A DNA stretch of 64,000 nt from Reticulitermes speratus (lineage: Eukaryota; Arthropoda; Insecta; Blattodea; Rhinotermitidae), in contig JAJKFL010000005.1 in NCBI GenBank assembly GCA_021186555.1, positions 5,030,321-5,094,320 on the forward strand, written 5' to 3'. The notes beneath the pieces were generated by a model. The model saw nothing but the letters and a program-made list of their open reading frames with translations. It was not told the DNA's origin and ran no database searches. This document shows positions 10,871 to 21,640 of the stretch, piece by piece. Positions within the stretch are counted from its first letter, which is position 1, and each line of letters opens with the position of its first letter. A program made the translations under genes and the position numbers.

Positions 10871-10924
10871 CTAAACAACGACATATCCCAGAAGACTTGA
10901 GTCTTCTGTCGTACGAAGCTATTT

Positions 10925-11440
10925 ACAACTCTTTTCACCAGCAAATTGGACTTAAATTTAAGGCAGAAACCAGTAAAGTGCTACATTTGGAGCATTGCTT
11001 TGTATGGTGCTGAAATGTGGACACTTTGGACAGTAGATCAGAAGTATCTGGAAAGTTTTGAAATGTGGTGCTGGAGAAGAATGGAGAAGATCAGTTGGAC
11101 CGATCGTGTGAGAAATGAAGAAGTATTACATAGAGTGAAGGAGGAGAGGAATATCGTACATACAATAAAAAGAAGAAAGGCTAACTGGATTGGTCACATC
11201 TTGCGTAGAAACTGCCTTCTGAAACACGTGATTGAAGGAAAGTTAGAAGGAAGGATAGAAATGATGGGAAGACGAGGGAAAAGACGTAAGCAGCTACTGG
11301 ATGACCTTAAGGAAAAGAGAAGATAATGGAAATTGAAAGAGGAAGCACTAGATCGCACTCTGTGGAGAACTCGCTTTGGAACAGGCTACGGACCTGTCGT
11401 AAGAGAGACTACAGAATGAATGAATGAATGAATGAATGAA
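10925..11440 (+). mobile_element. LINE-alpha 3' end with (GAAT)n tail
   Basis: The plus strand encodes the C-terminal part of a LINE reverse transcriptase: IALYGAEMWTL, FEMWCWRRMEKISWTDRVRN, ANWIGHILRRNCLLKH, GRRGKRRKQLLDDLKEKRR. A stop (taa) cuts the ORF at 11324-11326; homology to other copies continues beyond it (the WRTRFGTGYGPVV region). The copy ends in (gaat)n at 11414-11440. Heavily 5'-truncated; the clade is not assigned with confidence. Confidence 0.85.
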
Positions 11441-11450
11441 TGTGGTAAAA

Positions 11451-11705
11451 GGTAAAGTTCACCTTACAACATGCCATCAAGGCCCAGGGGGGGAGTATAG
11501 GTATAGCTCTACTCTTACTTTAACTTCGGCGCTAGATGGGGTGGGTTGTCAACGTCAATCTCCGGTCGCTTTACCCCACCCGGTACCCATTGTACAGGAG
11601 GCTTGATGGGCCCCAAGGCCGGTCTGGACGGGTGCTGAAAATCTCACCCCCACCGGGATTCGATCTCCGGACCGTCCAGCCCATAGCAAGTCGCCATAGT
11701 GTCAT
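11451..11705 (-). mobile_element. SINE-C, partial head
   Basis: Matches the SINE-C family in reverse: ggtaaagttcacc end, the tagctctactctt...taacttcggcgctagatggg block, and accgtccagcccatagcaag at the head side. The tRNA-like 5' part beyond about 11705 is missing or diverged. Confidence 0.85.
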
Positions 11706-12409
11706 GCGGACATTTCTTATTTTCTCTGTCTCGCCGTCAATGCATTTCTGTTATCGTGTATAACTTATAACCGCAGGGATTCCATGCGCCACCCCACAGC
11801 TCGGGAGACAGGCAGCGGCGCGACATGTATTTGTAACTTCGCTATCTCCCGTCGCGATCGTATTTTGTTCCCGCAGGATACGCTCTGGGCATGCCAGCCA
11901 GTAGCGGCGTGCGGCGTGACCTAGTAAGAGAGCAAGGTACACGGACGGCCCCTACGTCGTATAGAGGTCAATGAAGGACCTCGCCAGATAGCCCCTAAAG
12001 TATTGATCTCCTTCGCCATATACAGCCCCGCCCGCCCACCTACTAAATTTATTCTTCCAAGTCTTTGCGACTGCTAGCTGCCGTCTTTAATGAGTCGTGA
12101 GGCGCACGTAAAGCGTAAGAATATGACGACGCTTTCCAAAGTGGTGTTGTTCCAAGGGTCATAAGGACTACAAGCAATAGTTGCTGGCACTATGATTCTA
12201 TTTTTTTTCTGAGGAGGACGTTTCGTAAAACTGGTGATCCTAAACTGCAAATATATGTGTAGAGTTACAAACTACAGTGTGACAAAAATGTATTATACGT
12301 TATTCAGGCATTTACTTCATAGAGCTCATCAACAGACACGTTCGTAGACAGGAAGTGCTTCAAGCCGTAATAAGATTCTTAAGGTGGATTTAAAATCTTC
12401 CTTTTCTCT
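11706..12409. other. Intergenic sequence, partly GC-rich, nothing recognised
   Basis: About 11760-12060 is richer in CpG than its surroundings, but it shows no convincing ORF, splice pair or repeat family. Confidence 0.4.
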
Positions 12410-12423
12410 TTGACAATTGCAGT

Positions 12424-12671
12424 CCCCCCCCCCCCCAATGGCTCGACAGCCCTATATGGGCCAGGGCCTCCTCGTTTCGTCGAGGTTTCACGATCACACA
12501 TTTGAGACACAACACAGTCGGTAGGACTCCTCTGGACGAGTGATCAGCTCGTCGCAGAGACCTCTACCTGACAACACTCACAAGAGACAGACATCCAGAT
12601 TCGAACCCACAATCCCAGTAAGCGAACGGCCGAAGACCCACGCCTTAGACCGCACGGCCACTGGGATCGGC
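12424..12671 (-). mobile_element. SINE-A with 13-bp TSD
   Basis: Reverse orientation: starts with a C-run in place of poly-T, then aatggctcgacagcccta, and ends cactgggatcggc. Flanked by tgacaattgcagt at 12411-12423 and 12672-12684. Confidence 0.93.
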
Positions 12672-12711
12672 TGACAATTGCAGTTATTCCATCAAAATTA
12701 CAGAAGACGGA

Positions 12712-12935
12712 GCAGCCTAGCGGTATAACGACCAGCTATGGGCTGGACGGTCAAGGGTTCGGATCCCGGTACGGGAAAGCGTCTTTCTCTTCTCCAAAAC
12801 GTCAATACCGGCTCTGTGGCTCACCCAGCCTCCTATTTTCTTTCCAGGGGGCAAAGCGGCCGGGCTTATTACTCACCCCATCTAGTGCCGAGGTTAAGAG
12901 TGAATGAAACTATACCTCTAACTAAATAAATAACT
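12712..12935 (+). mobile_element. SINE-C, diverged copy
   Basis: Shows a tRNA-like B-box variant (gggttcggatccc), then the SINE-C order: cacccagcctcct, caaagcggccggg, ccatctagtgccgaggtta. Confidence 0.7.
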
Positions 12936-12944
12936 AAATGAGTA

Positions 12945-13268
12945 AATAAATAAGTCCATGGAGCAGAGTCCTCCCTGATAAGCTACCAGTTCCTCAGCTA
13001 GTCAAGAAATTCCCCGCATTTTATGGAACCTGAAGATTCATCACCACATTCATAAGAGCCCGCCATCTGTCCCTATCCTGAGCCAGACATATCCAGTTCA
13101 TGCCTCGCCATCCCACTTACTGAAGATCCATTTTAATATTATCCTCCCATCTATGCCTGGGTCTTCCAAGTGTTCTACTTCCCTCAGGTCTCCCCACCAA
13201 AATCCTGTACGCACCTCTCCCCTCACCCATACGTGCTACATGCCCTCATCCACCTCACCCTGCTTGTT
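12945..13268 (-). mobile_element. LINE-beta 3' fragment
   Basis: On the minus strand it encodes remnants of the C-terminus shared with 28205-28555: an R.RWEDNIK-like block, a W..LAQDR.RWRAL-like block, then the non-coding stretch with ggggaatttcttgac and ctctgctccatgg. A (TTTA)/(GTTA)-rich tail lies at 12915-12950. Confidence 0.7.
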
Positions 13269-13334
13269 TCGATACCAACAAAAATGATAATTCAATTTAA
13301 TACAATTAAATTTATACAGAACACGTTTATTAAG

Positions 13335-13795
13335 ACAAAGTGTCTATAAAAGAGTAATAATACCAATTGTGACCTATGGTGCCGAAACATGGACCCTAAC
13401 GAATAAAATGGAAAGGGATTTAGTGACGTGGGAAGGGAAAATTTTGAAAAAAATATATGGACCAACATGTGAAAATGGTTACTGGAGAATAAAATCGAAT
13501 CAATAAATTTATAATAAATTTAGATGTCCAGATATTGTAACTGTAATTGAAGTACGTAGACTGGAATGTTGTGAGAATGGATGGCGAAAGCACTGTGAAG
13601 AGTTACTGGCAGGCAAACCGGGAGGAGGGAAAAAGAGAAGGAAGATGTAGACTAAGGTGGATGGATGATGTCGAAATGTACTTGAGGAACATGGGTGTAA
13701 AAAGATGGAGAACATGAGCTTTGGACAGAGCAGAATGGGCATCTGTCCTGAGGAAAGCCATGGCCAAACTGAAAGGGCTGTAGTGCTAAAGGAGA
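13335..13795 (+). mobile_element. LINE-delta 3' coding fragment
   Basis: The plus strand encodes, across several frame breaks, VIIPIVTYGAETWTLTNKM and KILKKIYGPTCENG, then blocks corresponding to RRLEWLG, RWMDDVE.DLRNMGVKRW and a final KLKGL before a stop. This is a LINE reverse-transcriptase C-terminus, different in sequence from LINE-alpha and LINE-beta. Confidence 0.7.
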
Positions 13796-13904
13796 TGAAT
13801 ATCATGAAGAATTCAATTAAAATCTTTATTTAGCCTAACGATCAACAACAAAAACATCACCAATGACATAAAAACATAAAATAAACGAAAAATAAGGTAA
13901 AAGT

Positions 13905-14155
13905 AAAAATGTCCATGTCCACGCCAAGAAGACATGTAGTAGGAGTAGAGGTATGGCTCCACTCATTCTTTAACTTCGGCACTAGATAGAGGTGCGTGGT
14001 TAAATTCACGCCTCTGCAGCTTCTCCTCCGGGAAAGCACTTCGGTACCCATTAGACAGGAGGCTGGGGGGATTTCAGAGCCGGTCTGGACGTTTTGTAGA
14101 AGAGACAAATCTTTGCTCCTACCGGGTTCGAATCCCGGACCTTCCAGCCCATAGC
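13905..14155 (-). mobile_element. SINE-C
   Basis: Reverse orientation with ggtatggctccactcattc, aacttcggcactagata, ggtctggacgttttg, and B-box inverse gggttcgaatccc. It runs into an (AAT)n microsatellite at its head side. Confidence 0.85.
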
Positions 14156-14156
14156 C

Positions 14157-14187
14157 AATAATAATAATAATAATAATAATAATAATT
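14157..14187. repeat. (AAT)n microsatellite
   Basis: About ten tandem aat units. Confidence 0.9.
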
Positions 14188-14417
14188 CAATTCCATTCAA
14201 TAGGTATTTATTAACGTGCAAGCTTAACAGCACAAGTGCCAATTATAAAGCCCGCACAAAAACACAAATACGATACAAGAACAGTACAAATACACAGAAA
14301 CAAAACATTAAATAGACAAAACAAAAACAGTATGGTAGCAGTACGAAAATAGCAATGTAAACGAAGTACTGGGACAAAAACCCTAATCCATGAAATAATA
14401 ATAAACGCTTAATAATA

Positions 14418-14725
14418 ACAGAGCAATCCCATTACAGGCCTGGGCAGGCCCTGAGGGTTCCAGCAGGTTGAGGCTCCCAGATTTCTAGACAATCGGCACG
14501 TGAAGGTGGTAAGGTTGTCAGCCCTACGCACCGGCCGCCTTTACCACCATGAGACATCTCTGGTACTCATTTCCGTTAGAGGCTGAGTCGAACCCAGGGC
14601 CATAGTGCGGCCGGAAGGATTAGGCCTATGTCATTGAAAAATTCCAATGACACCAGCGGGAATCGAAACCGCGACCTTTGGCTTGTAGCGCAGTGTCTCA
14701 ACCAACTGCGTCACCGCGTGCCCCA
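14418..14725 (-). mobile_element. SINE-D, full length, with TSD
   Basis: In reverse this is tRNA-like: the head at the right end has B-box inverse gggaatcgaaaccgcg, and the body contains ggtaccc-like and ggtggtaaggttgtcagccc blocks shared with 24233-24541. Flanks cttaataata lie at 14408-14417 and 14726-14735. A second (AAT)n run follows to 14756. Confidence 0.88.
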
Positions 14726-14859
14726 CTTAATAATAATAATAATAATAATAATAATATTTCCTAAACCATGCATGTTAAGAAACTTATTGTTACGTAATTG
14801 TATGTAATTTCTCCCCTCCTAGAGTTACTTCGTCTTTTTCTCGTATCTGGATTCAACGC

Positions 14860-15180
14860 CGCCTTCAGCAAGCTGTTCTTCAACACCGTCTTCAGCAAGC
14901 TGTTCTTCAACACCGTCTTCAGCAAGCTGTTCTTCAACACCGTCTTCAGCAAGCTGTTCTTCAACGCAGCAGCTGTCTTCAACACGTCTTCAGCAAGCTG
15001 TTCTTCAACACCGTCTTCAGCAACTGTTCTTCAACACCGTCTTCAGCAAGCTGTTCTTCAACACCGTCTTCAGCAAGCTGTTCTTCAACACCGTCTTCAG
15101 CAAGCTGTTCTTCAACACCGTCTTCAGCAAACTGTTCTATTCCAACACCGTCTTCAGCAAGCTGTTCTTCAACACCCTCA
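14860..15180. repeat. 27-bp minisatellite, about 12 copies
   Basis: The unit is ctgttcttcaacaccgtc plus ttcagcaag. Because 27 is a multiple of three, long ORFs stay open on both strands (plus-strand repeat LFFNTVFSK). There is no sign of a genuine gene: an indel shifts the frame at about 15020 and no start context or flanking coding sequence is seen. Confidence 0.92.
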
Positions 15181-15252
15181 ATTACTGCTCTTCCCGTAAA
15201 CAAAGGTCAATATATATCTACCCACAAGAGTGCGGACGCGGCACAAATATAT

Positions 15253-15522
15253 TGTAGCGACTCGCTACGAGCTGGACGGTCCGGGGATCGAATCCCGGTG
15301 GGGGGCGAGACTTTCAGCACGCCTCCAGACCGGCCCTGGGGCCTACACAGCCTCCTGTACAATGGGTACTGGGTCATTCCCGGGGTAAAGCGGCCAGGGC
15401 GTGGCGTTGACCACTCACCCCCTTCTAGCGCCGAGGTTAAAGAAAGAGTAGAGCTATACCTCTACTCCCCCTCTGGGCCTTCATGGCCTGTTCTAGGGAG
15501 AACTTTACCTTTACCTTACATT
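15253..15522 (+). mobile_element. SINE-C
   Basis: Forward copy: gctggacggtccggggatcg, B-box variant, gcctcctgtacaatgggtac, cgttgaccactcaccccct, and a (tttacc) terminus. The first part of the tRNA-like head is missing. Confidence 0.88.
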
Positions 15523-16143
15523 CTAGTGGAAATAATAAAAATGTTTCTTTCTTTCTCTTAGCTGAAATAAATTTAAACCAAGCAGGCAAAGAGTGGGAAA
15601 ACACAATTTGAAATATTGCGTTATCTAAAGCCAAAAAAAAATGCATGCTTTGTTTAACCACAAAATCTATTCTGACCCACTATACTGGCACCTACAGCGC
15701 AAAATAAAATCAAAGCCGGCGAGAAGAAGCTTGTATTTTGTCGACCGTATATGAGTGAGGGCATTTCTGCCAGATCGTTGAACTCATGACACGGAAGGAG
15801 TTAGAGGTCACAGTTTCAGTTCACATAACATTGGGGGTGGGTGTGATTTATGTTTATCGATTATCCTCAGGTCTGATTCCATGTATTAGAATTAATCAAT
15901 ACATCTGTTTACTGGAACCAGACATCGCTTCATGCGTATTCTCTGCGTCCGAATTTATGGGTTGTTGATCAGGCGTGGAGTACTAGTTTCACATCGTCAG
16001 TTCACTATTTTATTTCAGTTTCGTAACAGAACACTTTTATTTTGCAAGGGATTTTTAGTTCACGTCCAAGCCGCAGACCAGACGACCGTTTTAGATTTTA
16101 TTTACCGTGCATCTTATGACAACTAAAGTTGTTTATGTTGTTT
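15523..16143. other. Intergenic sequence, nothing recognised
   Basis: Short ORFs only; no repeat signature noticed. Confidence 0.4.
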
Positions 16144-16538
16144 ACCGCACGATACGGACACAACGCAGCGCACACAGTATATACAGACGATCACTATACG
16201 CCAAATTAAATGATACACAGCCACCGCACGATACGGACACAACGCAGCGCACACAGTATATACAGACGATCACTATACGCCAAATTAAATGATACACAGC
16301 CACCGCACGATACGGACACAACGCAGCGCACACAGTATATACAGACGATCACTATACGCCAAATTAAATGATACACAGCCACCGCACGATACGGACACAA
16401 CGCAGCGCACACAGTATATACAGACGATCACTATACGCCAAATTAAATGATACACAGCCACCGCACGATACGGACACAACGCAGCGCACACAGTATATAC
16501 AGACGATCACTATACGCCAAATTAAATGATACACCCAA
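16144..16538. repeat. 79-bp tandem repeat, five nearly identical copies
   Basis: The unit begins accgcacgatacggacac and repeats at 79-bp spacing from 16144. I see no differences among the complete units, which implies very recent expansion or gene conversion. Confidence 0.95.
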
Positions 16539-16749
16539 CGGAATGCAAGACAAGTCTGCCAATAATTTAAATAAATCTTAAGTCATGTAATTATTTTAAC
16601 AATTTTAACACATTTTTAATAATATTTTCATTATTACACAACAATGTATGAAATTTGACATTTACTGACTACTATTCGATGTATCACAATTTATACGGAC
16701 GTAACGACGTATTCATGTTTGTACGGTCTATGCTAGTAAACTCTACGAC

Positions 16750-16787
16750 ACCCTGAGGATGGCGTTTTGAGACACTGAAATACAGGG
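16750..16787 (+). ncRNA. Hammerhead-like motif
   Basis: ccctgaggatggcgttttga followed by gacactgaaatacaggg gives the CTGAGGA core, a short stem, GAAA and a short closing segment. It overlaps the left end of the transposon at 16783. Confidence 0.35.
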
Positions 16788-17305
16788 CATACACAAAAGA
16801 ATGGTGCGGTTTCAAAAGTGAATAACAAATTTATGTCTCACATTACACGGGCACAACATACACCTTCAGCGGCGGCAACTGTTCAAGTTTCTCATGCGCT
16901 ACCAGCAGTTCGCTTCTCATGCTTACTGCGTGGCCGCGGGGCCAGTTTCAAAGATGGCGTTGCAGCAGGAGAAGGCTTTCTGTGTGCTCCGTTTTGAGGT
17001 GTCCAGATCTGCAAATGGAGACAAGAACCTTCTCCCTTGGCAACCCCGTTCGCCAGATCTTACACCGTGCGATTTCTTTCTTTGGGGGCCATTACAGCGA
17101 CATGCTACACCGGTCTGGGAATGAGTTTTGATTACCGTGTGGATGTGTGTCGTGTGACCCAGGGTGCACACATTGAAGGATTGTAATTACCAAATGAGAA
17201 ACTTGGACAGTTGTCGCCGCTGACGGTGTATGTTGTGCCCGTGTAAGGTGAGAAATACATTTTTATTCACTTTTGAAACCGCACCATTCTTTTGTGTATG
17301 CCCTG
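16783..17305 (+). mobile_element. Internally deleted Tc1/mariner-superfamily element with TA duplication
   Basis: Inverted ends cagggcatacacaaaagaat / attcttttgtgtatgccctg are flanked by TA on both sides. The plus-strand ORF (16894-17124) joins a transposase N-terminus-like stretch (MALQQEKAFCVLRFE) directly to a C-terminal catalytic-region stretch (PRSPDLTPCDFFLWG). The middle of the transposase is deleted, so the element cannot be autonomous. Two 78-bp palindromic relatives lie at 41299 and 61753. Confidence 0.8.
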
Positions 17306-17514
17306 TACGTATAGGGGTAAAATATAAATATAATTACTAATATCATAAGTAAATGTGCATAAGTTGGTGTGAAATACACAAGTTCAGACGACCATATTCA
17401 CTCCGTACCAAACACCCACACGCTGTTTATGCAACATTGCTTAAAGAGCAGGAAATAGATATATAACGTATGTTGTTTATAACAGAAATCAAGTCAAAAT
17501 CCGTCCAAACACAA

Positions 17515-17705
17515 CTAAGTTCATTTATTATACAGAGCAACATGTTTCGACCTATCTTAGGTCATCTTCAGGTTCACAGGTTTTTCTTTTTAAAATATAA
17601 TGAGGAAGGAATATAAGACTTATATGCCTCCCTCAATTGTTTTTAAAAAATTGTGAACTTGAGGATGACCTAAAATAGGTCGAAACATGTTGTTCTGTAT
17701 AATAA
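17515..17705. repeat. Palindrome with an inverted pair of hammerhead-like motifs
   Basis: Minus-strand motif at 17540-17573 (cctgaagatgacctaagata, ggtcgaaacatgt) and plus-strand motif at 17657-17695 (gaggatgacctaaaatag, gtcgaaacatgtt). Stem II would be GACCTA paired with TAGGTC. Outer sequences (tttattatacagagcaaca and its inverse) extend the arms. Confidence 0.7.
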
Positions 17706-18082
17706 ATGAAAATCTTAGTTCTGAATTAGTGCTTTTCATTATCATCCCTGTAATGCTGTATCCACCAAAAATGATAAAACAGATTTCGACATAGACTTAT
17801 ATATGGAAGGTCTTAGACTAAAATCTTGACAATTGATTTTAATTATAGTTTTGTACCACATTGGTTTAATACGAATCAAATCATATTACAGGAGGACAAC
17901 ACATAAAGCACTAAATTTTATCCGGAACTGTTCTTTACGTGAACATTTGTATATAACGTAATATATAGCCCTTATTGAGAATGTAACATTCATTTGAAAC
18001 GGACCGTAAAGCCCATAAATAATTTCAGACGTTTCGTTATACTGTTATTCTACTGCAACAACATTCTTGCTCGTTGAAACTA

Positions 18083-18266
18083 CAGTCGAACCCGGTTATA
18101 ACGACATCGGTTTAAGCAACACCTCCTATACAACGTCAGATATTCTGTGCTATCAATTAATTCCTCACTGTTAGCCATAACATTATACTCCTCGGTTATA
18201 ACAACGCTCGTTTATAACGACACAAAATATCCAGTCCCTTTCATGAGTTATAACCGAGTTTCGCTG
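18083..18266. mobile_element. Pogo/Tigger-like MITE, copy 3
   Basis: Best left end in the family: TA then cagtcgaacccggttataac. The right end ttataaccgagtttcgctg is slightly decayed. Confidence 0.8.
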
Positions 18267-18960
18267 CATTACATTTTGTGTTTTACTGAACTGTGGCCGC
18301 GTGTAAGGTGAATAAGCGGAAAAGAACGCCTTTAGGAGTTTAATGTAATACAATATGCATCTTTAGTTTTGATTTTCGAACAAAAGTTTGTATCTGCTTT
18401 AAACGAACAGGGTGGCCGATGAGGTACCAGAAATTGTAATATGCTTATTTGGGGAAATCGCTTTTCAGCCACACAAACGATAACAGATATTAGAAGAGCA
18501 ATGCGCTACACTGCATTGTCGTGTGTGTCGTACAGTTCATTGCACAGTGACGTTAGACTCCAGCGCTCAGTGAAGCCTCTGCACTTCGCGGACAGCCTAA
18601 CGGCCACTGATCAGCCGGTGACAGATCGCTTCACGCTCTGCATAACGTCGTATTGATTCGAACGGAAGCGAATAAAACACAAATGTGACAAAAAAAAAAT
18701 ACATGCATTGCTGTTTTCTAACTCCCCAACTCCAAATGTCTATTTAACTCCATAGAAGAAAAATTTTTTTTTTTCACAAGCTAACACTTCCTCACACAGC
18801 CAATAAATTCCCTCGATTTTGACGCAGCGGACATTAACAGTCGGTTGTCCAAGCATTAATCGCAATGTTTCCTTCAGATTTTCTTCTTAATCCTCGAAGA
18901 GTCTCTCTATTCATTTATCATCTCTTCCATTCAGCAATAGGTCTGATCTCGGGACGTCTT
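18267..18960. other. Intergenic sequence, nothing recognised
   Basis: Includes a short CpG-containing stretch (18480-18660) with one 71-codon ORF that has no recognisable motif. Confidence 0.35.
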
Positions 18961-18964
18961 AACA

Positions 18965-19262
18965 TCTTAATTTCATTCATTCATTCTGCAGTCTGTCTTA
19001 CGACAGGTCCGTAGCCTCTTCCAAAGCGAGTTCTCCATACCGTGCGATCTAGTGCTTCCTCTTTCAGTTCCCAGTATCCTCTCTTTTACATAAGGTCATC
19101 CAGTAGCTGCTTACGTCTTCTTCCTCGTCTTACCGTTATTATATCCTTGCTCCTACATTTCCTTCAATAACGTGTTTCAGAAGGCAGTTCCTACGCAAGA
19201 TGTGACCAATCCAGTTAGCCTTCCTTGTTTTTATTATATATAGCACACTCCTTTCCTTAATT
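18965..19262 (-). mobile_element. LINE-alpha 3' end (reverse)
   Basis: The minus strand repeats the LINE-alpha C-terminal blocks (KANWIGHILRRNCLLKHV..., ...GRRRKQLLDDL..., then GRGYGPVVRQTAE) and ends in the cattcattcatt tail, at the left here. Frame breaks are present. Confidence 0.8.
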
Positions 19263-19608
19263 CCAGTACCCTAAATCAGCTGGGCCTATTATTATTCATA
19301 CTAGCAGCAAACGCAGAATCCGTAGTAGCAGCAACAGTAGTAGTAGTAGTAATAGTGGTGTTCTTCACGGCCTATTAATGGAAACGTGATATGTAACAGA
19401 CTAACAAAAACTGCACTGAAATTTCAACAGGAAATCGTTACCGTAACAAATAATAAGCTAATTTTAAGCATATAGTACATTAAGAAGAGTTTTTTTTGCA
19501 AACAAAAACATTTTTCGTTAAAAACAGGTAACCTCAGGAAACATCCGGTTTGACAGATTAAAATAATGTGGAACTGTTTGTCTACTTATTTATTCATTCT
19601 GTGATGTA
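19263..19608. other. Spacer with short AGT-rich run, nothing recognised
   Basis: A short (agt)n run at about 19340; otherwise no signature. Confidence 0.35.
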
Positions 19609-20052
19609 ACGACCCATATCGGGCCTGAGCCGCCTCATTGTTGAGGTTACACAGTTACACACAACCGGTAGGACTCCTCTGAACGAGTGATCAGCTCGTC
19701 GCAGGGACCGCTACCTACACAACAAACAACAGACACAAGCGACGAACACACATTCTCTCAGCGGGATTTTTTTTTTGCCTGTCCGGGGTTTTTCCCCTTT
19801 GATCCATTTCTGTACTGTTTAAATCCTTTCGTCCTTCATGTCACTTTACGTTCCATGCTACCGTCCTTACAACAAACACAACACAAACATCCATGCCCTA
19901 GGTGGGATTCGAACCCACAATCCCAGTAAGCGAGCGGCCGTAGACCCACGCCTTAGACCGCGCGGCCACTGGGATCGGCATCGAACCCACGATCGCAGCA
20001 ATCAAGCGGCTTACAGACCTACGCCTTAGACCGCACGGTAACCGGGATCGGC
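19609..20052 (-). mobile_element. Composite SINE-A with two tRNA heads and two bodies
   Basis: Read on the minus strand: one tRNA-like head, a second complete head (cgatcccagtggccgcgcgg), then a body type B (acgtaaagtgacatgaagg, aaccccggacaggc, poly-A), then the usual SINE-A body. Body B also occurs in the composite at 35208-35741. Confidence 0.8.
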
Positions 20053-20209
20053 TGAAACTATTTATTATCGGTGTAAAAAAAACGGTCAATCGCATCAAAG
20101 GCTTCCTACTTGTTATCATTTACATAAAATACTTCACAGAAGTTTATTTAATGAAATAACCATGTGAAACAAATTCGGAAGCATTCGAAAGAAACGTTTT
20201 ATCACTCAG

Positions 20210-20698
20210 AACTGGGTGATTGGACTTAAATTTAAAGAAGAAACCAGTAAAGTGCTACATTTGGAGCATAGCTTTGTATGGTGCTGAAATTTGGACACTT
20301 CGGAAAGTAGATCAGAAGTATCTGGAAAGTTTTGAAATGTGGTGCTGGAGAAGGATGGAGAAGATCAGTTGGACCGATCGCTTGAGAAATGAAGAAGTAT
20401 TACACAGAGTGAAGGAGGAGAGGAATATCGTACATACAATAAAAAGAAGAAAGGCTAACTGGATTGGTCACATCTTGCTTAGGAACTACCTTCTAAAACA
20501 CAATTTTAGAAGGAAAGATAGAAGAAAGGATAGAAATGACAGGAAGACGAGGAAGAAGACGTTAGCAGCTACTGGATGACCTTAAGGAAAAGAGAAGTTA
20601 CTGTAAATTGAAAGCAGAAGCACTAGATCGCACCCTGTGGAGATCTCGCTTTGGAAGAGGCTACGGACCTGTCGTAAGACAGACTGCGGAATGAATGA
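20210..20698 (+). mobile_element. LINE-alpha 3' end
   Basis: Encodes IALYGAEIWTLRKVDQKYL, FEMWCWRRMEKISWTDRLRN and ANWIGHILLRNYLLKH, and ends GYGPVVRQTAE with a short gaatgaat tail. A frame shift lies near 20560. Very similar to the copies at 10925 and 37255. Confidence 0.85.
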
Positions 20699-20797
20699 AT
20701 ATAGATATGCCTACTCCTAGTCTTAAAAAGGTTTTAACGTCACTTTGAAAACAGGATCTATCGTAAATGTGGAAAAAGGCGTGTGTCTTAGAAGGCC

Positions 20798-20821
20798 TCA
20801 TATATATATATATATATATAC
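20798..20821. repeat. (TA)n microsatellite
   Basis: About eleven TA units. Confidence 0.9.
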
Positions 20822-21379
20822 AAGGCAGATTATAATATTTTCTTTGGAAGTACATGACATTGAATTTCATTAAAGGAGCTGTGTGTGTTCAAGAGGTCAG
20901 ATGCTTGTGCAAGTATTGGTCACGAACAGGAACAGCTGTGGTGCAAATTACTGACATTACATTACCGGACTTAATGCTATACGTGGTTACACACACTGAT
21001 CAGTTGGTTACAGTTACTGTATCTGTATGACACGTGACAACGGTGTGCTGTGAAATGGGATCTGTTTGGGCTTTTGGTAGCAATGCAACATGAAATGGCT
21101 TTTCGGTTATTTGTCAATGCCATATTTCATACCATTCCCTTGAATGAAACAGTATACATGTCAAAAATATTTAATCGCGTTAACAGCATGAACGAATAAT
21201 AATTTATAATTAATAAATTCAGCGACACTCTTATATTAACAAATAAAATACCTACCGTATAAAAGGCAACCCAATACTGCAAATAATGTAATTTATTTCT
21301 ATTCTCTCACAGATACCGAATGTCATAAAGCATGTGTATTTACAGAAGATGTTGGAAAGTCTTTCCTCCCCTCCAGTCT
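20822..21379. other. Intergenic sequence, nothing recognised
   Basis: No convincing ORF or repeat signature. Confidence 0.35.
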
Positions 21380-21640
21380 CTTCAAATAACAATGATCCAA
21401 CAATCCGTTTTCTAGACACAGCCCGCTAAAAATCTATTTTGACGAATGCAGAGAATTTTCATGCATTGCATGTGGGTTTTCAGCACTCCATATTCTGCTG
21501 TTCTGACTAGTAATGTAGCCACTCAAGTGGAACCATGCTTGGTCCATAAAAAGCAAAATGTCCAACACACAAACCAGTTCTTGTGAAAAAAAAATCATGC
21601 TGTACATTGCAGAATGACCGCGCAACTGGTAGTCAACAAA
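21380..21640 (-). pseudogene. Transposase remnant (Tc1/mariner superfamily)
   Basis: The minus strand encodes FMDQAWFHLSGYITSQNSR and IWSAENPHAMHENSLHS. This resembles the segment around the first catalytic Asp of insect transposases with WSDEA.F.L.G..N..N.RYW..ENPH. The reading breaks soon afterwards and no terminal repeats are visible. The 56-bp array begins at its 5' side. This is the same general family as the remnants at 16783 and 54337. Confidence 0.6.

Noticed and set aside
14798-15203. 133-codon repeat-protein ORF
   Set aside because: Produced by a 27-bp minisatellite whose period is a multiple of three; the opposite strand is open too.
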